From Bacillus siamensis KCTC 13613 (lineage in GTDB: Bacteria; Bacillota; Bacilli; Bacillales; Bacillaceae), in NCBI RefSeq assembly GCF_000262045.1, contig NZ_AJVF01000001.1, forward strand, positions 1 through 59,776: a stretch of DNA of 59,776 nt, read 5' to 3'. Positions within the stretch are counted from its first letter, which is position 1; the number at the start of each line of letters is the position of its first letter. Below are positions 1 to 7,988 of this stretch, one piece after another. The translations under genes and the position numbers were made by a program. The notes under the pieces are model-generated. The model did not search any database, was not told where the DNA came from, and saw only the letters and a program-made list of their open reading frames with translations.

Positions 1-56
1 CAGGTACGTTTTGTCTTGTTTAGTTTTCAAAGATCATTACCGCTTGTTGAAGCAGC
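1..56 (-). promoter_or_regulatory. Leader of a 16S rRNA operon (start of pre-rRNA)
   Basis: Read on the minus strand, this stretch matches the conserved sequence that precedes 16S rRNA in Bacillus rrn operons. A boxA-like antitermination element (ATCTTTGAAAACT) lies at about 22-35, and the typical AAACAAGACAAAACGTACCTG-type tail runs to the window edge. The 16S gene itself would start just beyond position 1. In B. subtilis the gene following pdaB is an rRNA operon (rrnI), which agrees with this reading. Confidence 0.85.
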
Positions 57-62
57 TTTATT

Positions 63-91
63 ATCTTACCACTCAGCTTCTTTTATGTCAA
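63..91 (-). promoter_or_regulatory. rrn promoter P2 (SigA)
   Basis: The minus strand reads TTGACA (86-91), a 17-base spacer, then TAAGAT (63-68). It is the promoter nearer to the rRNA leader. A consensus -35 with a slightly weak -10 is usual for Bacillus rRNA promoters. Confidence 0.8.
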
Positions 92-156
92 CAACTTTTT
101 TCAAGTCGTTTTCGAAGCTTTTTGTTGTTGTCTGCTGTTCATCAGCGACGAATAAT

Positions 157-186
157 AATATACCATGCATCCGCTAAATATAGCAA
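157..186 (-). promoter_or_regulatory. rrn promoter P1 (SigA)
   Basis: The minus strand reads TTGCTA (181-186), an 18-base spacer, then TATATT (157-162). It is preceded by A-rich tracts (190-210) that could act as an UP element. Together with P2 it makes the tandem arrangement common for rRNA operons. Positions 92-156 and 187-220 hold no gene. Confidence 0.7.
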
Positions 187-220
187 GTGTTTTTTTCATC
201 TTTTTTTAAAACTATAATTC

Positions 221-250
221 GTTATATTCATCTCCGCTGCGGCATACGAT
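221..250 (+). promoter_or_regulatory. SigE-type promoter of pdaB
   Basis: GTTATATT (221-228), a 14-base spacer, then CATACGAT (243-250) fits the SigE consensus (GHATATT-N14-CATACAHT) very well. It lies 37 bases before the pdaB start. This agrees with the known mother-cell expression of pdaB in B. subtilis. Confidence 0.75.
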
Positions 251-286
251 GTAATCAAGCATGGACAAGATAAGGAGGCGTCATCA

Positions 287-1051
287 GTGAACCACTTCTA
301 CGTGTGGCACATCAAAAGGATAAAACAGCTGCTTATTATTATTATTGCCGCATTTGCAGCAGCCAGCTTTTTTTATATACAGAGAGCTGTCCCCCTTCCT
401 GTATTTTTGACTGATAACGGTCCAAAAGCGATTTCTAAAGGGGAGACGAAATCAGACGAAGTGGCATTAACATTCGATATCAGCTGGGGTGATGAAAAGG
501 CGGTTCCGATTCTGAACGCGCTGAAGGCAAACGGCATTAAAAACGCCACTTTTTTTCTGTCAGCTTCTTGGGCGGAACGGCACCCGGACACAGTCGAACG
601 TATGATTAAAGACGGGCATCAAATCGGAAGCATGGGCTATGCGTATAAGAACTATACCAGTCTAGAGGATCAAGACATCAAGAAGGATATCCTCAGAGCC
701 CAGACAGCATTTAAGAAAATGGGTGTGAAGAATGTTCATTTACTCCGCCCGCCGACCGGACAATTTAATAAAAAGGTTCTTACCATTGCACAGCAGTACC
801 GCTATTCAGTGGTTCATTACAGCATTAACTCACAGGATTGGAGAAATCCCGGCCCTGATAAAATCATTGAAAATGTAAACAGTCATATAAAAGGCGGCGA
901 CATTGTTCTGCTGCATGCCTCTGATTCAGCAACACAAACGGAAGAAGCGCTCCCCGCCATCATTCACAATTTAAAGCAAAAGGGTCTTAAAAACGTGACT
1001 GTCGGTGATCTGATCGCAAATACTGACGTCAAGTCATCAGAAGTGAAATAG
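287..1051 (+). CDS. pdaB: PdaB, sporulation polysaccharide-deacetylase-family protein
   Basis: 254 aa, the same length as B. subtilis PdaB (YbaN), which is needed to keep spores viable late in sporulation. Residues 10-33 form an N-terminal membrane anchor, followed by a NodB-type domain. Its first motif reads TFDISWG instead of the usual TFDDG. The metal-binding HTxNH motif is degenerate ([12 protein letters not shown], second His missing). The RPPTGQFN and VLLHAS motifs are kept. Deacetylase activity is therefore doubtful, although sporulation function is established for the family. The start is GTG at 287, behind AAGGAGGCG. The gene converges on kbaA with one base between stop codons and no terminator. 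Confidence 0.93.
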   Translation: MNHFYVWHIKRIKQLLIIIIAAFAAASFFYIQRAVPLPVFLTDNGPKAISKGETKSDEVALTFDISWGDEKAVPILNALKANGIKNATFFLSASWAERHPDTVERMIKDGHQIGSMGYAYKNYTSLEDQDIKKDILRAQTAFKKMGVKNVHLLRPPTGQFNKKVLTIAQQYRYSVVHYSINSQDWRNPGPDKIIENVNSHIKGGDIVLLHASDSATQTEEALPAIIHNLKQKGLKNVTVGDLIANTDVKSSEVK

Positions 1052-1052
1052 G

Positions 1053-1649
1053 CTACCTCTGGGCAAACTTCGGCAGCATTAACAGCTGAAATGCGTTGCA
1101 GCCCATCAGCGGAATCAGCATCAAATAAAGCCAGTCCTCATTATTCACCCTTAACGCAGGAACCCATTCAAGCGCTGTAATAACAACCATTAAAAATAAC
1201 GATGAAACGAACGTATTTTTTGAGGACTGCTTTTGTTTTATATATGCCGTTAACAGGCCGACGGCAAGAAGGACAAGCGGAAGCCAGACAAACCCTGCAA
1301 TCGAGTCATCCCGCTCACCAAAAAACAAAAATCTCACATACATTAAATCAAAAGCAACAAACAGAATGATAAACAGCTGAAGCAGATTCCAAAGCGAGCT
1401 TGATCTGAGGATTTCAAGGGCGAAACGGTGCACTGTCAAAAATACGAAAAATCCCATTTGACTGATCACACTGAAGATCATGCCTACTCCGATAAACCAG
1501 ATCAGAACGGAGAAAAACTGACCGGCCTCAAAATTCAGAAAGAACCCCTTGTACTCCCCCCACTTCAGTGCAAATCCCACGACGCTTGTAATAAGAGCGC
1601 CCACAGCTAAAATCGAAAAGAAAAATCGAACAAGCCCGCGGCTTTTCAT
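1053..1649 (-). CDS. kbaA: KbaA, activator of the KinB sporulation-signalling pathway
   Basis: 198 aa, almost entirely hydrophobic, with about six membrane segments (near residues 8-28, 45-73, 88-110, 116-137, 145-166 and 173-192). It matches B. subtilis KbaA in length, sequence character and position. KbaA is known as a membrane protein needed for the sensor kinase KinB to feed phosphate into the Spo0A phosphorelay; its biochemical action is not clear from sequence. AGGAGGATGAATAAGAG precedes the ATG. It is divergent from gerD and tail-to-tail with pdaB. Confidence 0.9.
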   Translation of the reverse strand: MKSRGLVRFFFSILAVGALITSVVGFALKWGEYKGFFLNFEAGQFFSVLIWFIGVGMIFSVISQMGFFVFLTVHRFALEILRSSSLWNLLQLFIILFVAFDLMYVRFLFFGERDDSIAGFVWLPLVLLAVGLLTAYIKQKQSSKNTFVSSLFLMVVITALEWVPALRVNNEDWLYLMLIPLMGCNAFQLLMLPKFAQR

Positions 1650-1694
1650 CTCTTATTCATCCTCCTGACAATCGCGTTCAGCGATATTTTGTTA

Positions 1695-1724
1695 TGTATA
1701 AATCCATTCCGGTGAATCATATTA
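1695..1724 (+). promoter_or_regulatory. SigG-type promoter of gerD
   Basis: TGTATA (1695-1700), a 17-base spacer, then CATATTA (1718-1724) resembles the forespore SigG consensus (TGHATA-N17/18-CATWHTA). It lies 32 bases before the gerD start. Forespore expression of gerD is established in B. subtilis. Confidence 0.6.
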
Positions 1725-1756
1725 AAAGTAAGAACAAGTAAGGAAGGAGCTTACGC

Positions 1757-2311
1757 ATGTCAAAAGCCAAAACGCTATTGATAAGCTGTTTTGTTGTATT
1801 ATCTGTAACAGCTTGCGCTCCAAAAGACCAAGCAGCGGATATGGATTATGACCAGACTAAAAAAATGGTTGTCGATATATTAAAAACAGATGATGGAAAA
1901 AAAGCAATTAAGGAAATATTAAATGACGATGCGATGAATGAGGCATTGGTGATTGATCAGAATGCCATTAAAGGCACAATAGAGAAAACCCTCACCTCTA
2001 AAAAAGGGGCGGAGTTCTGGAAAACCATCTTTGAAGACTCAAAGTTCGCCGAGAGCTTTGCAAAGACACTTCAGCCCGAGCACGAAAAAATCATAAAAAA
2101 ACTGATGAAAGACCCTGATTATCAGAAAAGTTTTATGCAGATCATGCAGGATCCCGGCATGGATAAAAAATACTACGAGCTGGTGAAAAGCCAAAAATTC
2201 CGCAGTTACTTAGAAGATGTGATTACAGAGACACTTTCCAGCCCGCTTTTCAAAAAGCAATTTGAGGATGAACTGAAAAAAGCGGCTTCAAGCTCTGAAA
2301 AAGAAAGCTAA
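1757..2311 (+). CDS. gerD: GerD, spore germination lipoprotein
   Basis: 184 aa. The N-terminus is a lipoprotein signal with the lipobox VTAC, giving lipidated Cys20. The rest is soluble, charged and predicted mostly helical. B. subtilis GerD sits at the inner spore membrane, where it gathers nutrient germinant receptors into the germinosome cluster; length and position agree. AAGGAAGGAGC precedes the ATG. The gene stands alone, with its own SigG-type promoter and a strong bidirectional terminator after it. Confidence 0.93.
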   Translation: MSKAKTLLISCFVVLSVTACAPKDQAADMDYDQTKKMVVDILKTDDGKKAIKEILNDDAMNEALVIDQNAIKGTIEKTLTSKKGAEFWKTIFEDSKFAESFAKTLQPEHEKIIKKLMKDPDYQKSFMQIMQDPGMDKKYYELVKSQKFRSYLEDVITETLSSPLFKKQFEDELKKAASSSEKES

Positions 2312-2312
2312 T

Positions 2313-2347
2313 AAAAGGCCGGGCCGTATTGATCCCGGCCCCTTTTT
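2313..2347. terminator. Bidirectional terminator between gerD and salA
   Basis: The stem GGCCGGG (2317-2323) pairs with CCCGGCC (2334-2340), flanked by A4 on the left and T6 on the right. It can therefore end both gerD (+) and salA (-), which converge here. Confidence 0.85.
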
Positions 2348-2350
2348 TAT

Positions 2351-3400
2351 TCAGCCGTTTTTTTCAATAACTTTTTGGGCGATCCCCATATAAATTTCTC
2401 CGATCGGATGGCTTCTGTCATAAACAGAAGGCGCAAACTGGTCTTTGTCCCAATCAGGCTGTTTTAAAGGAATTCTGCCAAGCAGCGGCACCTGCAATTC
2501 CTCTGCAAGCTTATCCCCTCCGCCTTGGCCGAACACGTATTCTTTCTCGCCGGTTTTTGCACTTTCATAGTAAGCCATATTTTCAATGACCCCTACCACT
2601 TCATGATCTGTCTTAATCGCCATAGAACCCGCTCGCGCCGCTACAAATGCAGCTGTAGGATGCGGCGTTGATACGATAATCTCTTTGCAGCTCGGAAGCA
2701 TCGTATGTACATCGAGCGCAACATCCCCCGTGCCCGGCGGCAGATCAAGAACGATATAGTCAACCTCTCCCCAGTCAACCTCATGGAAGAAGTTGTTCAG
2801 CATCTTACCGAGCATAGGCCCTCTCCAAACAACCGGAGCGTTCTCTTCGACGAAAAAGCCCATAGACATGACCTTTACTCCAAATCTTTCGACAGGAAGC
2901 AGTTTTTCTCCTTCTACTGTCGGACGAACTGTAATACCCATCATGTCAGGCACGCTGAATCCGTATATATCCGCATCGATCAGGCCGACTTTTTTGCCGA
3001 GCCGAGCAAGAGAAATGGCCAGATTGACGGAAACCGTTGATTTGCCGACCCCGCCTTTTCCGCTTGCCACTGCCAGAAAGACCGGCGGATGTTTCCTATT
3101 CAGCAGGGTTTCGCTTTCAGACGCCGGCTGGCTGAATTTCGCCAATGTCTCTTCCGGCAGCTCTTCAAACCGAAGACCGACAGTTTCCGCTCCTGCTTCT
3201 TTCAGAACGGATACCATTTCCTGCTGAATGCTCATTTGCTCAGCCGTCCCCGTTTTTGCCAATGCAATTTTCACACTGACATGCCGTTTTTCCGGCTTGA
3301 TCTTTACTTCCTTAACGGCATCCAATTCTCCCAGCGGTCTATGAAGAAAAGGTTCGCGCATTTTTCCGATTATATTTCTTACTTCATCTTCTCTTATCAT
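2351..3400 (-). CDS. salA: SalA, Mrp/NBP35-family P-loop ATPase
   Basis: 349 aa. The N-terminal MIP18/DUF59 domain spans about residues 1-90. The ParA/Mrp-type ATPase domain carries the deviant Walker A SGKGGVGKST (about residue 115) and DIYGFSVPDMMG. In B. subtilis SalA (YbaL) represses scoC and so raises exoprotease (aprE) expression; Mrp relatives elsewhere carry Fe-S clusters. I see no CxxC pair near the C-terminus, so Fe-S carrier work is not supported. GGGTGAGGG precedes the ATG. It follows cwlD but has its own promoter. Confidence 0.92.
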   Translation of the reverse strand: MIREDEVRNIIGKMREPFLHRPLGELDAVKEVKIKPEKRHVSVKIALAKTGTAEQMSIQQEMVSVLKEAGAETVGLRFEELPEETLAKFSQPASESETLLNRKHPPVFLAVASGKGGVGKSTVSVNLAISLARLGKKVGLIDADIYGFSVPDMMGITVRPTVEGEKLLPVERFGVKVMSMGFFVEENAPVVWRGPMLGKMLNNFFHEVDWGEVDYIVLDLPPGTGDVALDVHTMLPSCKEIIVSTPHPTAAFVAARAGSMAIKTDHEVVGVIENMAYYESAKTGEKEYVFGQGGGDKLAEELQVPLLGRIPLKQPDWDKDQFAPSVYDRSHPIGEIYMGIAQKVIEKNG

Positions 3401-3437
3401 CGAACCCTCACCCTTTGTGTATTCGTTTACAAGTGGT

Positions 3438-3446
3438 ATTATACCA
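3438..3446 (-). promoter_or_regulatory. Extended -10 promoter of salA
   Basis: On the minus strand TGG followed directly by TATAAT (TATAAT at 3438-3443, TGG at 3444-3446) makes an extended -10 element 38 bases before the salA start. No good -35 is seen at the usual distance. Confidence 0.6.
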
Positions 3447-3467
3447 TATATTAATTATAGAATCGGC

Positions 3468-3493
3468 GAAAAACCCTCCTTATTCGGGAGGGT
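3468..3493 (-). terminator. cwlD terminator overlapping its stop codon
   Basis: The seven-base stem 3473-3479/3487-3493 (minus strand ACCCTCC...GGAGGGT) is followed by a T-run. The cwlD stop codon TAA (3480-3482) lies inside the seven-base loop, so coding sequence and terminator share the last bases of the gene. Confidence 0.85.
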
Positions 3494-4193
3494 CGCCTTT
3501 CTCTGTGAAGTATCTCAATACGCCCTTATACACGGAAGAAGCGATGATATCCTGATATTTAGGCTGGCCGAGCCTCTTCGCTTCTGCCGGATTGGATAAA
3601 AATCCGATCTCCACCAGCGCGCCCGGTTTGGTTACATTCTGCATTAAATATATGCCGTGTATCCGTTTCGCCTTTCTCGTCGTATTCTCCAGGTTAATTC
3701 TCAGTTCATCTTGTATATACTTTGCCACTTTTTCATTCTCTTCGTATTTTCCATAGTAGAAACTTTGGGCGCCGCTCCATCTCGGTGACGGTATGGCGTT
3801 CAGATGAATGCTGATATAAAGCTCCGCCTCTGAACGGTTGATGAGTTCCACACGCTTTCTAAGGTCTTCCGCTTTGCGTCTGCTGTAGCCTTTCGTCCCT
3901 TCAGGCGCCAAGTCGGTATCCGTCTCCCGCGTCATGATGACCAAAGCCCCTTGCTCCTGTAAATAGTCTCTCACCCTGGAGGCCACCTCAAGAGTAATAT
4001 CTTTTTCAAGATGACTGCCTCCCGTGGCGCCGCCGTCCGGTCCGCCGTGTCCCGGATCGAGATAGATGATTTTCCCGCTCAGCGGCAGGCTCCACGGCCG
4101 CCAGGAATCATCATTATGAAACTGAAACCGGAATAAACACAATAATATGATAAAGCCAAGTAAAAAACCGAGCCATTTCAGTTTTTTTCTCAT
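3480..4193 (-). CDS. cwlD: CwlD, germination-specific N-acetylmuramoyl-L-alanine amidase
   Basis: 237 aa, as in B. subtilis. Residues 6-22 form an N-terminal membrane/signal segment. The Amidase_3 domain follows, with YLDPGHGG (first zinc His, about residue 50), a Glu in HLEKDITLE, SIHLNA (zinc His) and the catalytic Glu in VEIGFLSN. CwlD removes the peptide from muramic acid during cortex synthesis, acting with the deacetylase PdaA to make the muramic-delta-lactam that cortex-lytic enzymes recognise at germination. GGGAGGG precedes the ATG, and a SigE-type promoter lies just upstream. Confidence 0.94.
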   Translation of the reverse strand: MRKKLKWLGFLLGFIILLCLFRFQFHNDDSWRPWSLPLSGKIIYLDPGHGGPDGGATGGSHLEKDITLEVASRVRDYLQEQGALVIMTRETDTDLAPEGTKGYSRRKAEDLRKRVELINRSEAELYISIHLNAIPSPRWSGAQSFYYGKYEENEKVAKYIQDELRINLENTTRKAKRIHGIYLMQNVTKPGALVEIGFLSNPAEAKRLGQPKYQDIIASSVYKGVLRYFTEKGDPPE

Positions 4194-4224
4194 ACTTTTC
4201 CCTCCCGCTTGTCCCCGTTATTAA

Positions 4225-4253
4225 TAAGTATGGGACAAGGGAAGAAATTATGA
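4225..4253 (-). promoter_or_regulatory. SigE-type promoter of cwlD
   Basis: The minus strand reads TCATAAT (4247-4253), a 14-base spacer, then CATACTTA (4225-4232), close to the SigE consensus. The -35 touches the end of ybaK. An 8-base inverted repeat (4208-4215/4232-4239) overlaps the start region and would form a hairpin just before the cwlD ribosome site if transcribed from upstream. Confidence 0.65.
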
Positions 4254-4703
4254 TTACCTCATGCGGAGCTTACATTGTTTTTCTCTTTGCAGGAATCCTT
4301 CCGTCCACCAGCTGTTGATAAACCGGCAGGACGCTTCATAGATTTCTTTTTGTTCTACGGAAGAATATTGCTCATGCGTCCAATTGCAAAGATATTCAAA
4401 AAAATCGACCGTCAGTTCTTCCTCTTCTTCAGCCGAACGCGCGTTTGCCCTCTGCAGGGACTCGCCATAATAGCCAAAGACGCCGAACCGGCCGCCTAAT
4501 AAATACGCTTCTATTGCAAAATCTATGCATCCTTCACTGAGAATGCCGTTTTCGTCCTGAAAAAAGGGAAACAAGGGGGTAAGACACGCTTTTACGGATT
4601 GAATGATTTGCGTCAGTGACAGCTCCTTGAGTAAATTTTTCTCAAGCTCATAATCCTTCTGCCGTTTCACGTCTGAAAAAGATAAAACCTCTGCCATTGC
4701 CAT
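4254..4703 (-). CDS. ybaK: YbaK, DUF2521-family protein of unknown function
   Basis: 149 aa from the chosen ATG at 4703, which follows AAAGGAGAGTGAA at good spacing; a longer reading frame to 4751 has no ribosome site. A second ATG six bases on (4697) is also possible. The protein is soluble, acidic and helix-rich, with the aromatic core GGRFGVFGYYGESLQ and a Trp-rich C-terminal stretch. It matches B. subtilis YbaK in position and character. No catalytic motif is visible and no function is known to me. It lies directly before cwlD. Confidence 0.82.
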   Translation of the reverse strand: MAMAEVLSFSDVKRQKDYELEKNLLKELSLTQIIQSVKACLTPLFPFFQDENGILSEGCIDFAIEAYLLGGRFGVFGYYGESLQRANARSAEEEEELTVDFFEYLCNWTHEQYSSVEQKEIYEASCRFINSWWTEGFLQREKQCKLRMR

Positions 4704-4828
4704 TTCACTCTCCTTTTTACTGTTATTTTGAAAGGAATAAGGAAAAAGCATGCTTTGTTGATAGTGGAAATCCTCCCAAATGAAGGGGTTTCATGTTAAC
4801 TGGGAGAATAAAGAGCAGAGGTGACGTT

Positions 4829-5275
4829 ATGAAAAAGCTGTTTCAATACAATTGGACGGTGCGTGATGAGTGGTTTGCGATATGTGAGAAGCTGAGCCGA
4901 GAGGAACTGACGAAATCCCGGACGGGCGGAATGGAGAGCATCTTGCGGACTTTATTTCATATCATTGATGTCGAGATCAGCTGGGCTCGTGCCATTTTAG
5001 GTAAAGCTGATGTTTTGCCTGCTGAGTCTGATTATGCCAGCATACAGGATCTCCGGAAGCTCTCTGAACAGTATCGGGAGGATGTCATTCAAGCGGTCTC
5101 CGGCAAAGGAGCGGATCTTGTTAAGCCGGGCTGGATGGACCAAACCTTTCATAAAGATGATATTCTCCGCCACATCCTTGCGCATGAGATTCACCATATG
5201 GGACAACTATCGGTTTGGGCCAGAGAAATTGGAATAGAACCGGTTTCAGCTAATGTGATCAGCCGCCCGCAGTAA
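4829..5275 (+). CDS. DinB-family protein (putative metal-binding four-helix bundle)
   Basis: 148 aa from the ATG at 4829 (AGAGGTGAC upstream); an in-frame ATG at 4793 lies inside a hairpin and lacks a ribosome site. The three conserved metal-binding His of the DinB/YfiT fold are visible: one near residue 40 (LFHIIDVEISW) and the H-x3-H pair near 125 (HEIHHMGQL). DinB-fold proteins are often thiol-dependent S-transferases, but the substrate cannot be told. It stands alone between ybaK and ybaJ, divergent from one and convergent with the other. I do not recall it at this place in B. subtilis 168, so it may be a clade-specific insertion. Confidence 0.85.
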   Translation: MKKLFQYNWTVRDEWFAICEKLSREELTKSRTGGMESILRTLFHIIDVEISWARAILGKADVLPAESDYASIQDLRKLSEQYREDVIQAVSGKGADLVKPGWMDQTFHKDDILRHILAHEIHHMGQLSVWAREIGIEPVSANVISRPQ

Positions 5276-5283
5276 AAAGCCGC

Positions 5284-5318
5284 AAAAAAACAGCACCGGT
5301 GACGGGATGCTGTTTTTA
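5284..5318. terminator. Bidirectional terminator between dinB-like gene and ybaJ
   Basis: The ten-base stem 5286-5295/5308-5317 (AAAAACAGCA...TGCTGTTTTT) has a 12-base loop. A and T runs on each side let it serve both convergent genes. The ybaJ stop codon (5316-5318) lies at its edge. Confidence 0.85.
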
Positions 5319-6083
5319 TATTTTGATGCTTCTTGTGACGGAGTATGTATTAATGTATTCATCCAGAACGAGGCCGCCCTTGTCCTCATAAAAGCCGGCA
5401 ACCATGAAGCCTGCGTCAATCTGGCCTTTAATTTGATCCTCTAACGTATGGCCGAATTCAAATGCTTCATGATTCTCAATGAGTTCCTTTACTTTTTTCT
5501 TGCTCAGATCTTTTTCATCCGAAAACGGAATGGAATACTTTACTTTTAGGACGCCCTCCTGCTCTAAATCCATATCAAATAAGAACACGACGGGATTTAC
5601 AAAACCGGAGACTAACGATCCGCCCTTTTTTAATACGCGATAGGCTTCTTTCCATACCGGAAGAACTGAATCAACAAAGCAATTCGATACCGGATGCACG
5701 ATAAAATCAAATGACTCATCATCAAAACAGCTCAGATCATTCATACTGCCTTTGACAGTCCGAAGTGTAAGGTGATCCCGTTCTGCAACCATTCTGTCTT
5801 GCGCAAGCTGCTTTTCCGAATTGTCAAAGACGGTGACATCAGCTCCTGCAGCAGCCAGCACCGGGCCTTGCTGTCCTCCTCCTGAAGCGAGACAAAGAAC
5901 CTTCAAACCGTCTATGGATGGGAACCAATCCTCCGGCACGTCTTTTGCGGGGGTCATTCTGATGCTCCAATTGCCTTTTTTCGCTTCACCAATCGTATGG
6001 GAATCAACCGCAACCGTCCATTCATTGCCCGTTTCAACTTTTTTATCCCATGCCTTGCTGTTATGTATGGCTAACTGATTCAT
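5316..6083 (-). CDS. ybaJ: YbaJ, class I SAM-dependent methyltransferase
   Basis: 255 aa, as in B. subtilis YbaJ. A Rossmann-type methyltransferase domain begins near residue 60, with the SAM-binding loop LCLASGGGQQGP, the acidic residue VTVFDNS at the end of strand 2, and FDFIVHPVSN as motif IV. The substrate is unknown. GGAGCGCAGTTATA precedes the ATG. It lies downstream of rpsI but behind that gene's terminator, so it is probably transcribed separately. Confidence 0.85.
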   Translation of the reverse strand: MNQLAIHNSKAWDKKVETGNEWTVAVDSHTIGEAKKGNWSIRMTPAKDVPEDWFPSIDGLKVLCLASGGGQQGPVLAAAGADVTVFDNSEKQLAQDRMVAERDHLTLRTVKGSMNDLSCFDDESFDFIVHPVSNCFVDSVLPVWKEAYRVLKKGGSLVSGFVNPVVFLFDMDLEQEGVLKVKYSIPFSDEKDLSKKKVKELIENHEAFEFGHTLEDQIKGQIDAGFMVAGFYEDKGGLVLDEYINTYSVTRSIKI

Positions 6084-6175
6084 TATAACTGCGCTCCTTA
6101 TTGGTAATGAATAGAGTATAACAAAACAATTCTAGAAAAACATTGGATAACCTCTTCGATATGAGAAAAAAATAC

Positions 6176-6207
6176 AAAAAAACCACAACCAAGAAGTTGT
6201 GGTTTTT
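6176..6207 (-). terminator. rplM-rpsI terminator
   Basis: The minus-strand stem CCACAAC/GTTGTGG (6196-6202 with 6183-6189) is extended by A-T pairs and ends in a long T-run. It lies 17 bases after the rpsI stop. Confidence 0.9.
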
Positions 6208-6223
6208 GCGCAATCCAAAACGA

Positions 6224-7074
<851 letters not shown>

Positions 7075-7179
7075 TTAATTCCCTCCTAAATGATCTGTCA
7101 TTTTCAATAAACTTCTGTTACGTTCTATTTCACAACACAATAAGTTCCGGGGCTTATCGTGGGGTTGAAATACATACCA
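7075..7179 (-). promoter_or_regulatory. L13 leader (autoregulatory 5' UTR)
   Basis: The untranslated leader of about 100 nt between the promoter and rplM contains the conserved block CCCCACGATAAGCCCCGG followed by AACTTATTGTGTTGTG, as in the Rfam L13_leader family of Firmicutes. That family is thought to bind L13 and limit its own synthesis. The motif is read directly; the regulation is by family. Confidence 0.8.
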
Positions 7180-7185
7180 TATGAT

Positions 7186-7214
7186 ATCTTATAACTTTAT
7201 GCAGACTCTGTCAA
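7186..7214 (-). promoter_or_regulatory. SigA promoter of rplM-rpsI
   Basis: The minus strand reads TTGACA (7209-7214), a 17-base spacer, then TAAGAT (7186-7191). It separates rplM-rpsI from truA upstream. Confidence 0.85.
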
Positions 7215-7232
7215 GAAAATGTTACACCTGGT

Positions 7233-7976
7233 TTAGTTGTCATAGCAAACGCTCCATAAATACAGCCCGTGCCCCGGTGCGGTGCGCCCCGCGGCTTCGC
7301 GATCCTTCGCTTCCAGCATTGCTTTTACATCATCAGGAGAAAATTTTCCAGTTCCTGTGTCCAATAACGTTCCGGCAATGATTCTGACCATATTATACAG
7401 AAATCCGTTTCCGGTGATCCGCATTTGCAGACCGTCTCCGGTCTCAGTCCAATCCAGTTCGTAAACTGTTCTGACTTTATCCTGAACCGCGGTATCAGCC
7501 GCGCAAAAACTTGTGAAATCATGTGTCCCAATAAGGTGCCTTGAAGCTTCCCTCATTTTCTGCACATTAAGCTGATATGCAAAATGGTAAGCGTAATGTC
7601 GTTTAAATACGTCCGGGTGTTTCTCCGTATATACAAAGTAGCGATATTCCTTTTGGACTGCGCTAAATCGTGCATGGAACCCATCATCCGCAATCTCTGC
7701 TGTTTTGACGGCAATATCATCAGGCAGCAGGGCATTGAGCGCAAACGGCCATTTTTCAGCCGGAATGGACAGCGGCGTATCAAAATGAATGACCTGCCCG
7801 GCAGCATGAACATCGCTGTCAGTGCGGCCCGATGAGATGACAGGCACCCTGCCGTCCGTTTTGTGGATGACGGCGAGCGCCTTTTCCAATTCACTTTGAA
7901 CGGTCCGTTTTCCAGGCTGAACCTGATATCCGTTAAACAAATGCCCGTCATAAGCAATGGTACATTTCATTCTCAT
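7233..7976 (-). CDS. truA: TruA, tRNA pseudouridine(38-40) synthase
   Basis: 247 aa. It isomerises U38-40 in the tRNA anticodon arm. The catalytic Asp lies in SSGRTDSDVHA (about residue 53); the N-terminal strand MKCTIAYDGHLFNGYQ and the later RMITGNGFLYNMVR are family hallmarks. The ATG at 7976 follows GAGGTGCTGCTGA. The gene lies 12 bases after ecfT and is likely cotranscribed with the ecf genes, as in B. subtilis. Confidence 0.96.
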   Translation of the reverse strand: MRMKCTIAYDGHLFNGYQVQPGKRTVQSELEKALAVIHKTDGRVPVISSGRTDSDVHAAGQVIHFDTPLSIPAEKWPFALNALLPDDIAVKTAEIADDGFHARFSAVQKEYRYFVYTEKHPDVFKRHYAYHFAYQLNVQKMREASRHLIGTHDFTSFCAADTAVQDKVRTVYELDWTETGDGLQMRITGNGFLYNMVRIIAGTLLDTGTGKFSPDDVKAMLEAKDREAAGRTAPGHGLYLWSVCYDN

Positions 7977-7988
7977 TCAGCAGCACCT

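Noticed and set aside
11..217. A 68-codon plus-strand frame at the left edge
   Set aside because: It lies over the rRNA promoters and leader, has no ribosome site, and its low-complexity sequence resembles no protein family.
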